Source: Thysanoteuthis rhombus (taxonomy: Eukaryota > Mollusca > Cephalopoda > Oegopsida > Thysanoteuthidae). Taken from it: a stretch of DNA of 64,000 nucleotides. The DNA lies in contig OY735209.1 of the NCBI GenBank assembly GCA_963457665.1, positions 9,471,814 to 9,535,813 of the forward strand, in the 5' to 3' direction. This document shows, in pieces, positions 12,975-24,060 of the stretch. The translations under genes were made by a program, and so were the position numbers. The notes beneath the pieces were generated by a model. That model was not told the DNA's origin. It did not search any database and worked only from the letters and a program-made list of their open reading frames with translations. Each line of letters starts with the position of its first letter. The first letter of the stretch is position 1.

Positions 12975-14427
12975 AGTCACTTGAGATGATTTTCGGTTTG
13001 GAAGAAAAATAAACCAGACAGAGTGACCCCAAAAAAAAAACTGGGAATGATACTGACGCATTTCCAACTCCAATTAATTGCTAATTTAAAAAATCAATTG
13101 GATTTTTTTTCTTTACTTTTTCGTAACCCAACGAAAAGACAATTTCATCAAATTTTCAGACAATAAGATGAAAGGAAACACTAACGTCAAACTTAAACTT
13201 GCTATTTAAAAAAAAAGAGGAAAAAAAAGATTTAATGATAGTCAATTGAATCGAAACAATGGACAGTCACCATCCCCAAAATCGTTTCAGACAGGGTTAT
13301 CATGACATGAAAAAATGTCAATACCAGGTTTCAAGGTTCATTTCAAACTGTCAAAAGAGAAATCCTTACTGAAACAGGGGGATGACTAATACGGGGGGGG
13401 CTGACAAGTGTCGAGTAAAAAAATAAAATTTATGAATCACTAACAATGTTGAGGAAATAAAGAGTGGTGGTTGATACTAGTTGTGGCAAAACCAACAAGC
13501 AATTGAATTTACACTTTCAAGAGTGTAGACATCCGAACAACATAAAACAAGAGAAATACAAGTCTTTTTTCAAATCTCTTAGTTCATCATCTTAGTGTTT
13601 CTAATACTTACGTATTTTTTAAAATCTTGCTGCTTTTATAGTCTTTTAGAATCTTAATCTATTAACAGGTCATGCTATAATGTTTACCAGATTCATTACA
13701 AATTCTACATGACCAGTATCCACTACTGGCCTCGATTCTGAGGCAAACATTTTTTTTTTTATACAAACCCTGAGAAAAGGGTCCAAAGACCTTTCTTAGA
13801 GTGACCAAAAGTATTCTTCTCAGGGCTATAAAATTTAATAGAACTAGATACACTCAAGTGAAAATAGATGCTTCTTTATACTGTTGTAAGCGATCTGCAC
13901 GGATATCAAGATTTATATCATACCCAACAATGAAAGAGAATTATAGTCTATTGTTATTGTCTGCGGCCAACTTGTAGTTCAGAGTCCCAAATTATCACAT
14001 TTATTGTATAAGTTGTTGACATGAAACCAAACATATTTAATGTAGGTTGACGTTTACATCTTTACGGCATTTGTGTAGTTTGCTCTATTTCATCGCAAAA
14101 ATGCAAGACGAATCCGTATTTTCCAAATTATTAAGAATAGAAAAAAAAATTAAAACAAGAGGAAACCATGATAATTTGGAACGTTAAACTACGAAATCGG
14201 TTTGAAATTTTCACCAAGAACAAGTTGTTTGAAGGAAGCAGCTTACACTAACCTCTCAAAATATCGAGATTATCTCGAAGCTAATATCAAATTATCAATT
14301 TATCAAGATACATAACAGAGTTTAATTTTAGTGACAATGTTCGAGACATTTCGTTAATTTTTCATAAAATAAAATCGCTTTCAACAAATGAATATAATTA
14401 AATAAGTCAACTGCTACTTCTACTCAC

Positions 14428-14560
14428 CGCAGATACGATCTTCTGTGAGCTGAGCCTAGACGACAAAAAAAAAAGAGAGAGATTAAAAATGCATTATTTC
14501 GGGATCTGAATACAAATCAAAGATTATGATTTCGAAAGTCTGAATAGGTAAACTTACCAT
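14428..14560 (-). CDS. Possible first two coding exons of a calmodulin/myosin-light-chain-type gene
   Basis: On the - strand, ATG at 14560-14558 is directly followed by donor gtaag. An intron of about 100 bp ends with acceptor gtcgtctag, and a 28-nt exon (14455-14428) then reads AQLTEDRIC plus one base before donor gtgagt. An exon 1 that stops right after the ATG, followed by a short exon encoding an ..LTE...(A/C)E segment, is the layout of calmodulin and of essential myosin light chain genes (family knowledge). The next exon, with the first EF-hand, was not found down to base 1, so the gene would need a large intron leaving the window. With only 10 residues this is inference. The 140 bp upstream are more GC-balanced than the surroundings and may be the promoter. 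Confidence 0.35.
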
Positions 14561-14715
14561 GATAAGTAACTATAAACCGGAGCGAGATCTCTTTGTAAGT
14601 AACCCAAATGGGAGGATAAAATGGTGGAACTCAATGATAAGTTGAAAGATGTCTAAGACTTGGTGCGACTTCTTCCGGTGAATTGCATGATGGGAATTTT
14701 TTGGGACAGGCAACA

Positions 14716-15010
14716 CAGTGTTACAAATTTGAATGTTTTTCATCTAAATCTAGATGTTTTTGATGACAGGAAGTGATATCTAGATGATTTTTTTGATAAG
14801 TAATATTCTTTATTTAATTTTTACAGGGATAAAATAAATGATATTTTCGGTAAATTAAATAATAATTATAAAAGTAAATGTTGACGATTAAAGTTTCATT
14901 TGATTTATCCGTAATTTGTGATATTAGTGGTATCTGAAGAATCTAAATGTTTCTAAATGTTTTTTGACTCGATTTTAGATGTAAATGTCAATATAAATGA
15001 GGCAACACTG
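14716..15010. mobile_element. hAT-like MITE with about 40 bp inverted ends
   Basis: Starts CAGTGTTACAAATTTGAATG and ends with GGCAACACTG. The reverse complement of the right end reads CAGTGTTGCC, then an ATTT..ACATCTAAAATC block that parallels the left end's CATCTAAATC. No coding capacity. No perfect target-site duplication is visible. It lies just upstream of the candidate gene start at 14.56 kb. Confidence 0.55.
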
Positions 15011-15701
15011 GACAGCATGACAGGTATGAGCGCATAACATGCCCCTCCTCCCAAATATAAAAATAACTTCCTCGAATGGGTTAAGAAAACTTTTACAAAT
15101 CAGTTCGAACCTAACTGAGTGCTCCATACTTGCGACCTTGTGCCATAACTAAGCTAAATTTAGTACATTTATACTGTTATATTTTTTCTTATAAAGAATG
15201 AACACATTTTTCTTACTTTCTTATTTTCCCCAACTTTAATTCAGACTTAGCTGTCTCTTCTCCCTTTAATGAAAATGGATTTATTTCTGAATTAAAATTT
15301 TTTTTTTTTTAATTTTTTACTTAAAAAAAATTCATTTAATGGTTTTTATTTCAAGTTCGTAAAAAAAACTGTAGTGCAATATGAGTAGTGATAAAAAAAA
15401 AACAATCAACAACTTGTTGGAGTGGGTTAGTACTCTCTTACTATAAGAAATTATCTTTTTTAAGGCCAAGTAATGCTGTACTTATTTGTTTCTTCCCTCC
15501 ACGCCATATAAGGAAATAAAATGTGGTCTGACGAACAATTTTTACAAGTCGTTCGCCCAATGAACTCTCAAGACCCAACATACTTTTTTCATTTTTCTTA
15601 GAGGAAGAAGACCGTTGTCCCTGCTCCACGATCTCTGGGATTTATATGTCACATTCCAAACCATTTATTCAACAAGTTAAATATGATTGACAATTTAATC
15701 A

Positions 15702-16671
15702 AGACGGGGACACCAATTCAGCCATTCTTCGGCTAGATCTAGCCGATATTTCCCCCTATTTAGCCAATTAAGATCTGCGATCGAAGTGAACCGAGAACCT
15801 GGCCAGTGGCCATTTTCTGAAAAATAATTAGCCGATTTAATTTTATTTTATAGCTTACTCAAGACATATATATTCAACATTTTTATCCATAAAGTGAGAC
15901 AAGACTGGAAAATATTTAGCCTGTTTTAACCATTTCTTGAAGCAGTCTTAGCCGAAAAAAATCAAAACAAGGGTCAAGTTGATTAAAGAAAAATTGAACA
16001 TCGGGTGTGGCCAAGATGGACGTATCGTAGGGATCCAGTTTTATATTATGATGTCCTTTAACGTCCGTTGTTGGACATACACCTTCCCCAGGATCCTCCA
16101 CATTTCTCTATCATGGGCGTCGCGGAGCCAGTATTTTCTGAATTTGCCTACTTTATTTCCCCCTCTTGTATTTTGTCGGCCTCGGTTTTGCATGTGATTT
16201 CTGGGGATCCATGTTGTGAGTCGTGATGTCCATCGGTTGTCTGTCATTCTTGCAACATGACCTGCCCATTGCCATTTGAGTTTTCTAATAGATTCTCCAA
16301 TGTCTCGGACCCCCGTTTTCTTCTTGATATATTAAATCGGTCACCCTTTTTGGAGACAATACACTCGATTTCTCCTAAAAAGTTGATTTTTTCTTAAGGG
16401 AAAAAAAAGAATATTTATTTCATCATATTTCATTCAAGATCGATGAACCGAATTTTATCTAAAAGTCAGATACCAAATAATTGTATTTGCAAATCCACTA
16501 CTAATTTTACCAGTTTAATAAAAGTATATGCACAATCTTAAACGGTTATTTGGTCTGGAGTCTTATCATAGGGTTATTTTATTTGAAAATTTTTAGCCAT
16601 CAAGTTGGCCGAAAGTGGAAAAGATTTAGCTATTTTTAGCCTAGAAAATCAAATTGAAGTTGGCAACACTG
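15702..16671. mobile_element. Decayed hAT-like element interrupted by a LINE end
   Basis: The right end TTGGCAACACTG matches the ends of the elements at 0.3 and 14.7 kb. The left end near 15702 (GGGGACACCAATTC) is only a loose inverted match. Inside are repeated TTTAGCC / AGCCGA words. The LINE piece at 16045-16335 splits it. Confidence 0.4.
16045..16335 (-). mobile_element. RTE-like LINE 3' end, nested in a hAT-like repeat
   Basis: The - strand shows [20 protein letters not shown] and [20 protein letters not shown], the same family as at 47.4 and 53.3 kb, with shifts. It sits inside a region (15702-16671) that itself resembles a decayed hAT-like element, so it inserted later. Confidence 0.8.
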
Positions 16672-17199
16672 ATAAGACCATAGCAACTTTTATAAACAGC
16701 ACTTGACGCATTCATAGTCTTATGTCTCAAAATAGGTAATGCCTACTTGAGATAATGATACCTAAAAGTTGGTTTTGTACGACTTACCGAAGGTGGTCCC
16801 GATTGGAATTCAGTTGACGTCACGTAGTCAATGTGATCTATCGAAAATTTATGAAGCTAGGCAAAACAATATATCATTTTCAATCATTCAAAGCGATAGC
16901 CATATAATTTTTGTATTTGCTTACTGTTTTTCTCTCATATTTATTTTTTTACCTGTGCGCCTTTTTTACGCCTTTTATAACATCGAGTGTGCGCAGGTGT
17001 GAAATTTTCTCACTCACTGAGAATTCCAATCGGGTCCACTTTCGCTGAATTGTGCCATTGATTTGACTGGATATCTTAGTTGCCGAAAAAAAGTAATGGA
17101 AGAAGATCAAAATGTTGACAAGGAAAAAAGTTGCATTTGATTTATTTTAGAGGATAAGTTCGTCATATTTTTAATAAAATAAGAAACAGCTCTGACAAA

Positions 17200-17290
17200 T
17201 CACTCAATTGAAATTGTCACGTGACCAACGTCCTTTGGCAGTCGGGCAGTGATTACTAAAAAAAAAGTCTGAATTTTTTTCTTTGAGCCA
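17200..17290 (-). repeat. Unnamed dispersed repeat, end fragment
   Basis: CACTCAATTGAAATTGTCAC, GTGACCAACGTCCTTTGGCA and CAGTGATTACTAAAAA match the inverted end of the repeat. The remainder is absent. Confidence 0.55.
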
Positions 17291-17354
17291 ATTGATTCTC
17301 ATACTTGTAAAATGTTGCCATATGAAATATTCCGAGAGTATTATGTTCAATTAA

Positions 17355-17500
17355 AATTGCAAATGGCCATTTTAGGCATTTTTAGATACAAAAATGCTGA
17401 ATTAGTACATTCAATTCTGACATCATAGCAGTTTGTTTCTTAATGATGTCATACCTTTAATGACATCATGCCTCTTCCTTCCTTACTATTTCTGTTCTAT
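17355..17500 (+). repeat. Dispersed repeat with TGACATCA words, copy 2
   Basis: Contains TCTGACATCATAGCAGTTTG, TTTCTTAATGATGTCATACC and TTTAATGACATCATGCCTCT, parallel to 7480-7550. It carries three CRE-like TGANNTCA palindromes in 70 bp. Confidence 0.65.
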
Positions 17501-18850
17501 ATTCTGCTCAATACAACTGAGACCGACCGACGGAAAAGCATTTTATTGTGATGTGTGAACACATCTAGAAACTTAGTTGAGAATTAAAAAGAATATTAGA
17601 ATAATCTTATTGTTAAAAAAAGCATGTCACTTTTTTACCTGCTAGTTAGTTGATTTCCATTGCCCTAAAACAATCAGAGAGAGAGAGAGAGAGATAGGAG
17701 GGGGCCAATCGAGCTATACTGTTTGTGTGTTCATGTCTACTCAACTACTACTAATACTGAGGCTTTGAAAGTTCGCACTGAAAACAATTCCACTAAATAT
17801 AGGCATCTTTGATTTTTTATGAATGGAATTGATGTTTTACTCATATTAAGAGAGAAATTTTTTTTCGCCTAATTCTGTTACCTTATTATTTTGAAATTAT
17901 TTAAAAAAAAAACAACATAAAAAATCAAGTATTGTAGAAAATCGATAGAAAAATTAATTTCATTCTTTTTTTTCTGCACTGCATCGAAACCAACCATTTT
18001 GGACTCAATAACTTACTTTTTTTCGCACACAAAATACCAAAGCTTTTGAATTCAAAATGAAAAACTTGCATAAAACCACGAAAACTCAAGTCCCTTTTCT
18101 ACTTCTTCTTTCTCTTGAAAATTTGAACCACGAGCTGAAAATATTTGAAAGATAGTTGTTAGGGAATTGAAAAATAATTATTTCAGTACTTCTATCAGAT
18201 TTTATTTAGAAAAATGTTAATTCGGTAGCAATGCTGCTTGGTCCAAATAAACGGTGCATTGGTCTTAATAAACGGAGCAAATTAACGACGATAACATAGG
18301 TTTGTATCCTTTCTTACAAGATGGGTCGTATTATGCGAATTGTCCTAATTAACCGTTGATTCTATTCAGTGGAATCCGTGGAATTTGTATCATTTATCCG
18401 TACAAAATGATCCTTACAAGGGAACTGAAAAAATTGTGAAACATTAAGATGACAGTTGTGCCTAAAGTTGTTTGAACACTTGGAACGGCATTATAGAGCC
18501 TAGCAAAATGGTTAGAAGAAGTGTAAATCGAAGAAAAAACCAAAGCCGCCCAACAACGGCGCTGCAAAAAAAAAAAACAAAAAAAAAACAGCTAGAATAC
18601 TGAGGAGAGTGCTGGAGTATTGAGAAGACTTGCATTTATTCAATCTCCAGTGATAACCTCCGAACACCTGGTGTGAACATGCAAATACATTAAATGATGA
18701 TAGTAAAGATAATATAAAAGCCTAAATAAAATATTTTGGTTCGTTCGTTCGTTTGTCTGCTCATTCACAGGGAAAGGGGAGATTGATTTTATAAATCCAT
18801 AATGCATATTTTTCTTATATCTGAAAGGAAGAAGAAAGAGAACAATACGG
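17500..18850. other. No gene seen; fragment of the R2-like 3' tail
   Basis: At 18555-18630, GGCGCTGC, an A-run and AGAATACTGAGGAGAGTGCTGGAG resemble the tail units at 32.67 kb, so this is likely a tiny piece of that retroelement. The rest is AT-rich. Confidence 0.45.
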
Positions 18851-18859
18851 CTGCCTTCC

Positions 18860-18930
18860 GACATTCCCCGCCCAATACTCACTGTCACCTTGGATTTCCA
18901 CTTCCCACCTTCAACTGAAACCACGCATGC
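18860..18930 (-). other. Candidate internal exon, unassigned
   Basis: On the - strand, acceptor tctgttgacag is followed by a frame reading CVVSVEGGKWKSKVT and donor gtgagt. The segment is GC-richer than its flanks. No partner exon with a matching phase could be linked, so this may be chance. Confidence 0.2.
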
Positions 18931-19129
18931 TGTCAACAGATAGCTTGTGAAGAATTTTTAATTGAATTTCAAATGAAAAGCACAAATCCATCTCCTTCGA
19001 TAACTTGACCCAGATTCACCGATTTTCCCTCTTTTTTTTTTGCTCTTATTTAAATTAAAAGAAAATACATTCCCCATCTTATTTACAATAGATACATTTA
19101 TTCTTAGATTATCCATACGTAAAAATGGT

Positions 19130-19480
19130 TACTATGCTTGTAATACTAATAATGTACTGAAAATGCTCTGTGGAGTATTATTCTGCTTGAATATTATGTT
19201 GATAAGTGTGTGAACGCTGGCCGCAACAGCTGTTCCTACCCGGGCTTTATATTTCACAATTTTCTCCTCGCCGCGAAGTTCTTCAAGGGTTTTTTTTTTT
19301 CGACAAGTAAGTGACAATCACGCATCACTTGCGTCGCTATACGCTATTTTACCCCCAGCTGAGAAGAACTGTTAGATCTATGCCTCTCTCAAGGACATGA
19401 GTCGGAGTTTAAACTCAACTCGCTCAGTCCATTTTTCTGCGCTGCTAGCCGATCGAACACCGGTATTTCCACTGATAATT
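19130..19480. other. GC-richer island with open - strand frame
   Basis: The - strand 19317-19132 is open and reads KTLEELRGEEKIVKYKAR with AAASVHTLINIIF further on. The + strand offers a strong donor (cgacaagtaagtg at 19305). CpG is more common than in the flanks. It could be a promoter or first exon; I cannot decide the strand. Confidence 0.2.
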
Positions 19481-19684
19481 ATAAAACTTTGTTATGTTGG
19501 GCTTACAGTATTTCTCAGGCGTAGGGAACACTCCGTCCTCAAGGACGCAACCCAATTTTGATTGGGAAAATTTTGAAAAAACGAATAAACAAAGAATTAA
19601 AGTCTTAGGACTTTCATGTATATCGTTTTAAATTATCCATAGTGCATCTGTATCATGAACAAAACTATCACCAAAACTTCTTCA

Positions 19685-20080
19685 GTTTTTAAGTGAGTCT
19701 AACTGGCTGTCTGGCTAATCTAGGTGTCACGCGTGTTCAGTCTGCATCTACGGGGCTCGAGTGCTGATAATTTGAACATTCAATCCTTAAGTCTAGAAGG
19801 AATATTTTGTTTTGTTTTTTGTAAATACGCCAAAGAACAGGTTTTTAGTGAAGGTTCAATTTACAATGTAAGTTTATGCTAAGTTGGTCCCTTAGTTTGT
19901 ATCTGATGGCGTCCGAGCTTATTTTTTTCAAATTCGATTTTTTTAGAGATCACCGCTCAACAAAAGGCGAAAGAGGTAACATTCATTGATCTCCCCCATC
20001 CTCACTATCAAACACGGCTTGCTGTCAAAAGACGTTGGTTACTTTACGGTTTCCATTGAGTGATTAACCAGACCTGTTTG
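19685..20080 (+). repeat. Unnamed dispersed repeat, copy
   Basis: Contains AACTGGCTGTCTGGCTAATC, GTGCTGATAATTTGAACATT, CAACAAAAGGCGAAAGAG and GTCAAAAGACGTTGGTTACT, and ends TTTCCATTGAGTGATTAACC: the same order as at 29.3 and 51.4 kb. Confidence 0.7.
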
Positions 20081-20784
20081 TTTAGTATTTTCTAATAAGT
20101 GTAATTCATGTACTTCATTAGGATGGTAGAGGAAGTTTTTCGTAGATTACATTCCTCTGCTGGGTTAGGATAGGCTTATGAAAGAAGTAACCTCCGGCCT
20201 GTAGGAAGTAGGGTAAATTTCCTAGACTCATTTGAAGGGAAGAGGCGCAGACTTTTCAATACCAGGAAAATAAGGTAATTAAAAAAACGTTTTACAATCT
20301 AAAATATGCCAGTCACCGCGAGTGTGGAATAAATAAGTGTTTGTATCAATCAGGCCAAAGCTTCCAGTCAGGGAGTGTAGCTAGAAATATAGGTACTTGG
20401 GGGAGAGAAGTGGCTGGCTTGTAGTGCAGTGGTTAACAACCTGAGAGCTGCTGATCCCTGAGAGTTCACAGAAGTATTAGTGGGGGTCCACTGGCTGACA
20501 TTAAATGCCTGGAGTCCGCGAGCTTGTTGAGTTGGCAGACCTTTAAAAGCCTGGGATTTGTAAAAAACCTTATTTAAATCGATGGAAATCACCCATTTAT
20601 TAAGATTTGATGAAACCTGCCATGCTAACGTGGGTAGTAGAGGATATAAATCTTTTTTCATTAAAGGCAGAGATGTAGCCAGAAATTTCAGAAGTCTGGG
20701 TCCGTGAGTTTATGGATTGGGCAGACCTTTCGAAATCCTAGCAAGAGATTTGAGGGTTCCGGTCGGGGAGCTTGGATTCTTGAT

Positions 20785-20870
20785 GGTCCCCTCCAACATT
20801 TAGTGAGATTTGTTCTTGTTCAATCTTTGTAGTATGCAATAGGTGAACTACTATTCCTAAAGCTTAGCTC
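20785..20870 (+). repeat. Dispersed short repeat, copy 1
   Basis: CCTCCAACATTTAGTGAGAT, TTGTTCTTGTTCAATC and AGGTGAACTACTATTCCTAA match 23345-23420 in order. Unknown family. Confidence 0.5.
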
Positions 20871-20899
20871 CCCTCCTGTGGGAGCCCATGTGGCGACTT

Positions 20900-21290
20900 A
20901 AAATTGGTGCAAGATATTGGAGTACATGTAAGGCAGTTCACGACTTGATGAAAGCTGATAAAAGGTGGCACCCCTAGCGAAAAATCGACACTGGGAAGAA
21001 GACCTTCAAAAAACGTGCGTTGATGAACTAACCTACCATCTCAATTACTACATTGAAGAAAAAGATCAGTGATCTCCAACAAAATGTCACTGTGAAGACA
21101 ATTCAAAATCGTTTACAAAAGCTTTCATCAAGTTGTAAATTGCCTTACTTGCACTCCAATATCTTGCACCACAAGAAGCACAGAAACTGCTCCAAGGCAT
21201 GGAATTTCTCTTCATTTGTAAGCTTACGTCTTCCCATGGCAGCAATCAGAGACAAAGTTATAACGCTCGAAGTGCAACTAAAATGACAAA
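20900..21290. pseudogene. Rearranged Tc1/mariner-like transposase fragments in opposite directions
   Basis: The - strand 21236-21147 reads MGRRKLTNEEKFHALEQF, the same amino start as the 28.4 kb copy. The + strand from about 20905 reads YWSTCKAVHDLMKADKRW, and later TISITTLKKKISDLQQNVTV and KTIQNRLQKL, the next part of the same protein. The piece with GATATTGGAGT..AAGGCA occurs at 20908-20955 and inverted at 21119-21166, so one part was inverted or duplicated. Confidence 0.65.
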
Positions 21291-21699
21291 AAGTCGCAGA
21301 TTGAGTGGTCAGTAGTCTGTTCTCTTAGATCCGTATTTACTTGCTTTTCTACAAGAGCAAGATGTAACACAAAGTCGGTTTAATGTGGGGGTTCCTTGAA
21401 GAAGTATGTTTTCCCAGATGGATAGTTCTTGGTACACTGACACCAATTCTGCTTTGGCACCAAGTCTAGAGGTGTGGATGTCTACTAAATGTACAATGAA
21501 TCCCTTCCGCCTTTTAATTGGCGGGAAATCAAGTCCAACTCAAACAAACTTATGGTTTTTAGTTTTATTATAAATTTTTTTGAGCCTTTTTTATGTTTAC
21601 ATTTCTTTTGCAGTCACCATATTAATGAGAAATCATAAGAGAGGGGGCGATATAAGTATTCAGGGAGAAAGGAAGCAAAAGCAAACAGTTGTGAAAAAA

Positions 21700-22425
21700 A
21701 CAAAACTGGTCTGGTTAGTCACTCAATAGAAAGTGGTACATGACCAATGTCTTTTAGGTGTTGGGGTGATCAATTGAAAAAGGAATTATCAATGAATAAG
21801 TTACTTCTGTCGGCATTAGTTGATAAAAGTCTGAACTTTCGAAAAACAAGGATGACGCAAACTAAGGGAATAGTTTAGCGTTAACTTACATTGCAAATTG
21901 ATCCTCTCAAAAAACTACTTAAGGGGGTAATTTTATTAAAAGAAAAAAAAATTCGATATTTGTGGATATAATAAGGAGTATATATTCAAAATTTCAGCCC
22001 TGTAGCTCACTGGTTTCGAAACTGGGGCCTGACAAATAAGCTCGGGACTTCGCTGTTGGGTTCCTTCTGAACCCAACATTACGAATCTTGTGAGAGAGAA
22101 ACATCATCGTACATCGCACAGCTATCAAATAACAATTTTTGTACACAGACATATACAATATAATAGATTTCAAATAAACATAAAATTGATATGATTTTTA
22201 AAGCTCAAAAATTGTTCATTATTGTAGTTCATTGATTACTGTATAAAAATTAAATGACAAAAATAGAGGTCTGCTAGAATATTTCCTTTGTAGAAGGTGT
22301 CCTTGTGTTTTCAAAGTTTCGAAAACTCTTGCTCCATTGATATGATGCGTATGTATGATACATACAAATCACAAGTCAGACAAACTTAAAAACTGAAAAA
22401 AAATCTATGTTGACAGTTTTGGTGT
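21700..22425 (-). repeat. Unnamed dispersed repeat, inverted copy, probably interrupted
   Basis: 21705-22012 holds the inverted end (GGTTAGTCACTCAATAGAAA, ACATGACCAATGTCTTTTAG) and middle. The other end (AAACTTAAAAACTG..TGTTGACAGTTTTGG) appears only at 22380-22425. The 350 bp between may be a later insertion with GTGAGAGAGAAACATCATCG at its start. Confidence 0.6.
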
Positions 22426-22539
22426 GTGTTTGGGGGGGGGGGTTAAAGAGGTGAAGATTTGTTGAAGGAGATGTTGATAAAGTAGGGGGAGGGATCTTTT
22501 TTGCAGGTTTGGAAAAACAAAAAAAAACAAAAAACGTAA

Positions 22540-22775
22540 AATGCTTCTGTGGCACTAGATTTGGATATTGAGATCAGACATGACCAGCAACATGATTATG
22601 ACCTAAGAATTTATTCCATCCCAGAATCGACGGCGAAATGGGGACATTCTGTTCCCACGGTTCAATGTAGACCTTGCGAACACTCCTGACACCAATCTGG
22701 GGGAAAAAATGATGGTACAACGATCGGAATCTTGCGTGCAAAAGATGAACCAAGATGAGGACAACAGTCTGAAAA
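22540..22775. other. GC-rich open stretch, coding strand unresolved
   Basis: On + at 22540-22689: ASVALDLDIEIRHDQQHDY, DLRIYSIPESTAKWGHS and PTVQCRPCEHS before TGA. On - from an excellent acceptor (ttttttcag at about 22773) to 22587: VLILVHLLHARFRSLYHH, FFPQIGVRSVRKVYIEPWE and ending HNHVAGHV. Both readings look protein-like and overlap, and at most one can be real. The compositional jump suggests a past or present exon. No domain is recognised. Confidence 0.3.
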
Positions 22776-23329
22776 AAATCTAAATATTGATGAAATCAGA
22801 GAGAGAGAAAAAAAAAGATAGTAGTCGGAGAAAAGGGAGATGTAAGTGAGAAGGACATGCAAGTAGAAATATTTGTCGACTTGACAAACCTGATTGGGCA
22901 AGAAGAGCAATGTAAAGCTTTAGGATCTTTTATACTTGTTGGCAGGATCAAAACACAAGTGTGTTCATGGGGGTTTCGTTAATCAAAAGCTGGAGTGGCT
23001 ATATTTGAGAATAGGATCAATGCTCGCATAAGATTTATCCGACAAGATGATATTAGTAATGACAATGAGGAAAGGAAACTTGAATTGTTCATTTTTAAAA
23101 ACATTTCAAGTTTCTTCCCTCGTTGAAAAAGGGCTTTGAATGGGATGTAACCAATCATTGTGATCCGATGATTTACGAATATTTTTAAAGTACAAAAACG
23201 AATAACGCGAATAGTTTGCATGTACTTTTCACCAAGAGAAATTCATAGACTTTTCCCGCTTGGGGTCTCACCAGTTATTGATTGGTACTAGCACCCTCAG
23301 GGGCATAACTGGAGATGAGAAGTGGGGGT

Positions 23330-23425
23330 TGTTCCCTGAGGACCTCCTCCAAAATTTGGTGAGATTTGTTATTGTATAATGTTAATAGGAATGCAGTAAG
23401 TGAATTACTATTGATAAAGCTTTTG
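23330..23425 (+). repeat. Dispersed short repeat, copy 2
   Basis: CCTCCAAAATTTGGTGAGAT, TTGTTATTGTATAATG and AAGTGAATTACTATTGATAA, the partner of 20785-20870. Confidence 0.5.
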
Positions 23426-23779
23426 GGGAAACTGTCCATTTGGGGGGCCTGGGTTGTGGATTTAAAATCATCCCCTTTCTTCTGCGAAACCCCAGAGGAT
23501 CCTAGATAGTGTGTTCTTAATTGCGAAGAATTTTGCCGTTTCAAAGCAAAACTCGCGTGCCGGGTTTGTGGTCTCGTTAATAGAAATAAATTTATTTAAA
23601 TGAACAATAACCCAAACTATACATGAAAAAAGATACACACACAAATAATTAGGTAGACTAGAAAGTGCTCAGAGAATGCGTACCCCTTCCAAAGCCATTG
23701 CCAGAGGTGATAATTGTGCATGGATCCGTGCCAAACTTCAATCACTTCTTCTGTAGCATATGGTCCACTCTTTGGAAAA

Positions 23780-24060
23780 TGCCATTGTAATTCGTTGAGA
23801 ACTTTTGGCTATATTACGAGGTGTGGGCATAATTACAACGGAGGGGTGATAATGAATTTCAATTTTTGCACAATTGAGAACTTTTGGATACATCGTGTGG
23901 ACAGCCATCAGCGAGTACACAAATGTAGGGGGGGGGACAAAAGAAAAACGGAAAAGTATCTTTCAATAGAAAACAAACAAACAAACAAAACATTGGCTAC
24001 CCTTCCATGAAATCTTTTGGGTACTTTCGGAGATATCGTGTGGACAGACAGACAGAATGA
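23780..24060 (+). repeat. Repeated GAGAACTTTTGG..ATCGTGTGGACAG words
   Basis: GAGAACTTTTGGCTATATTA, GAGAACTTTTGGATACATCG (ending TGTGGACAGCC) and CTTTTGGGTACTTTCGGAGA (ending TATCGTGTGGACAGACAG) occur at 23798, 23877 and 24013. A further copy (GAGAACTTCTGGAGATATTG, TATGGACAGAC) lies at 4510-4545. They look like copies of one short repeat. Confidence 0.45.
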
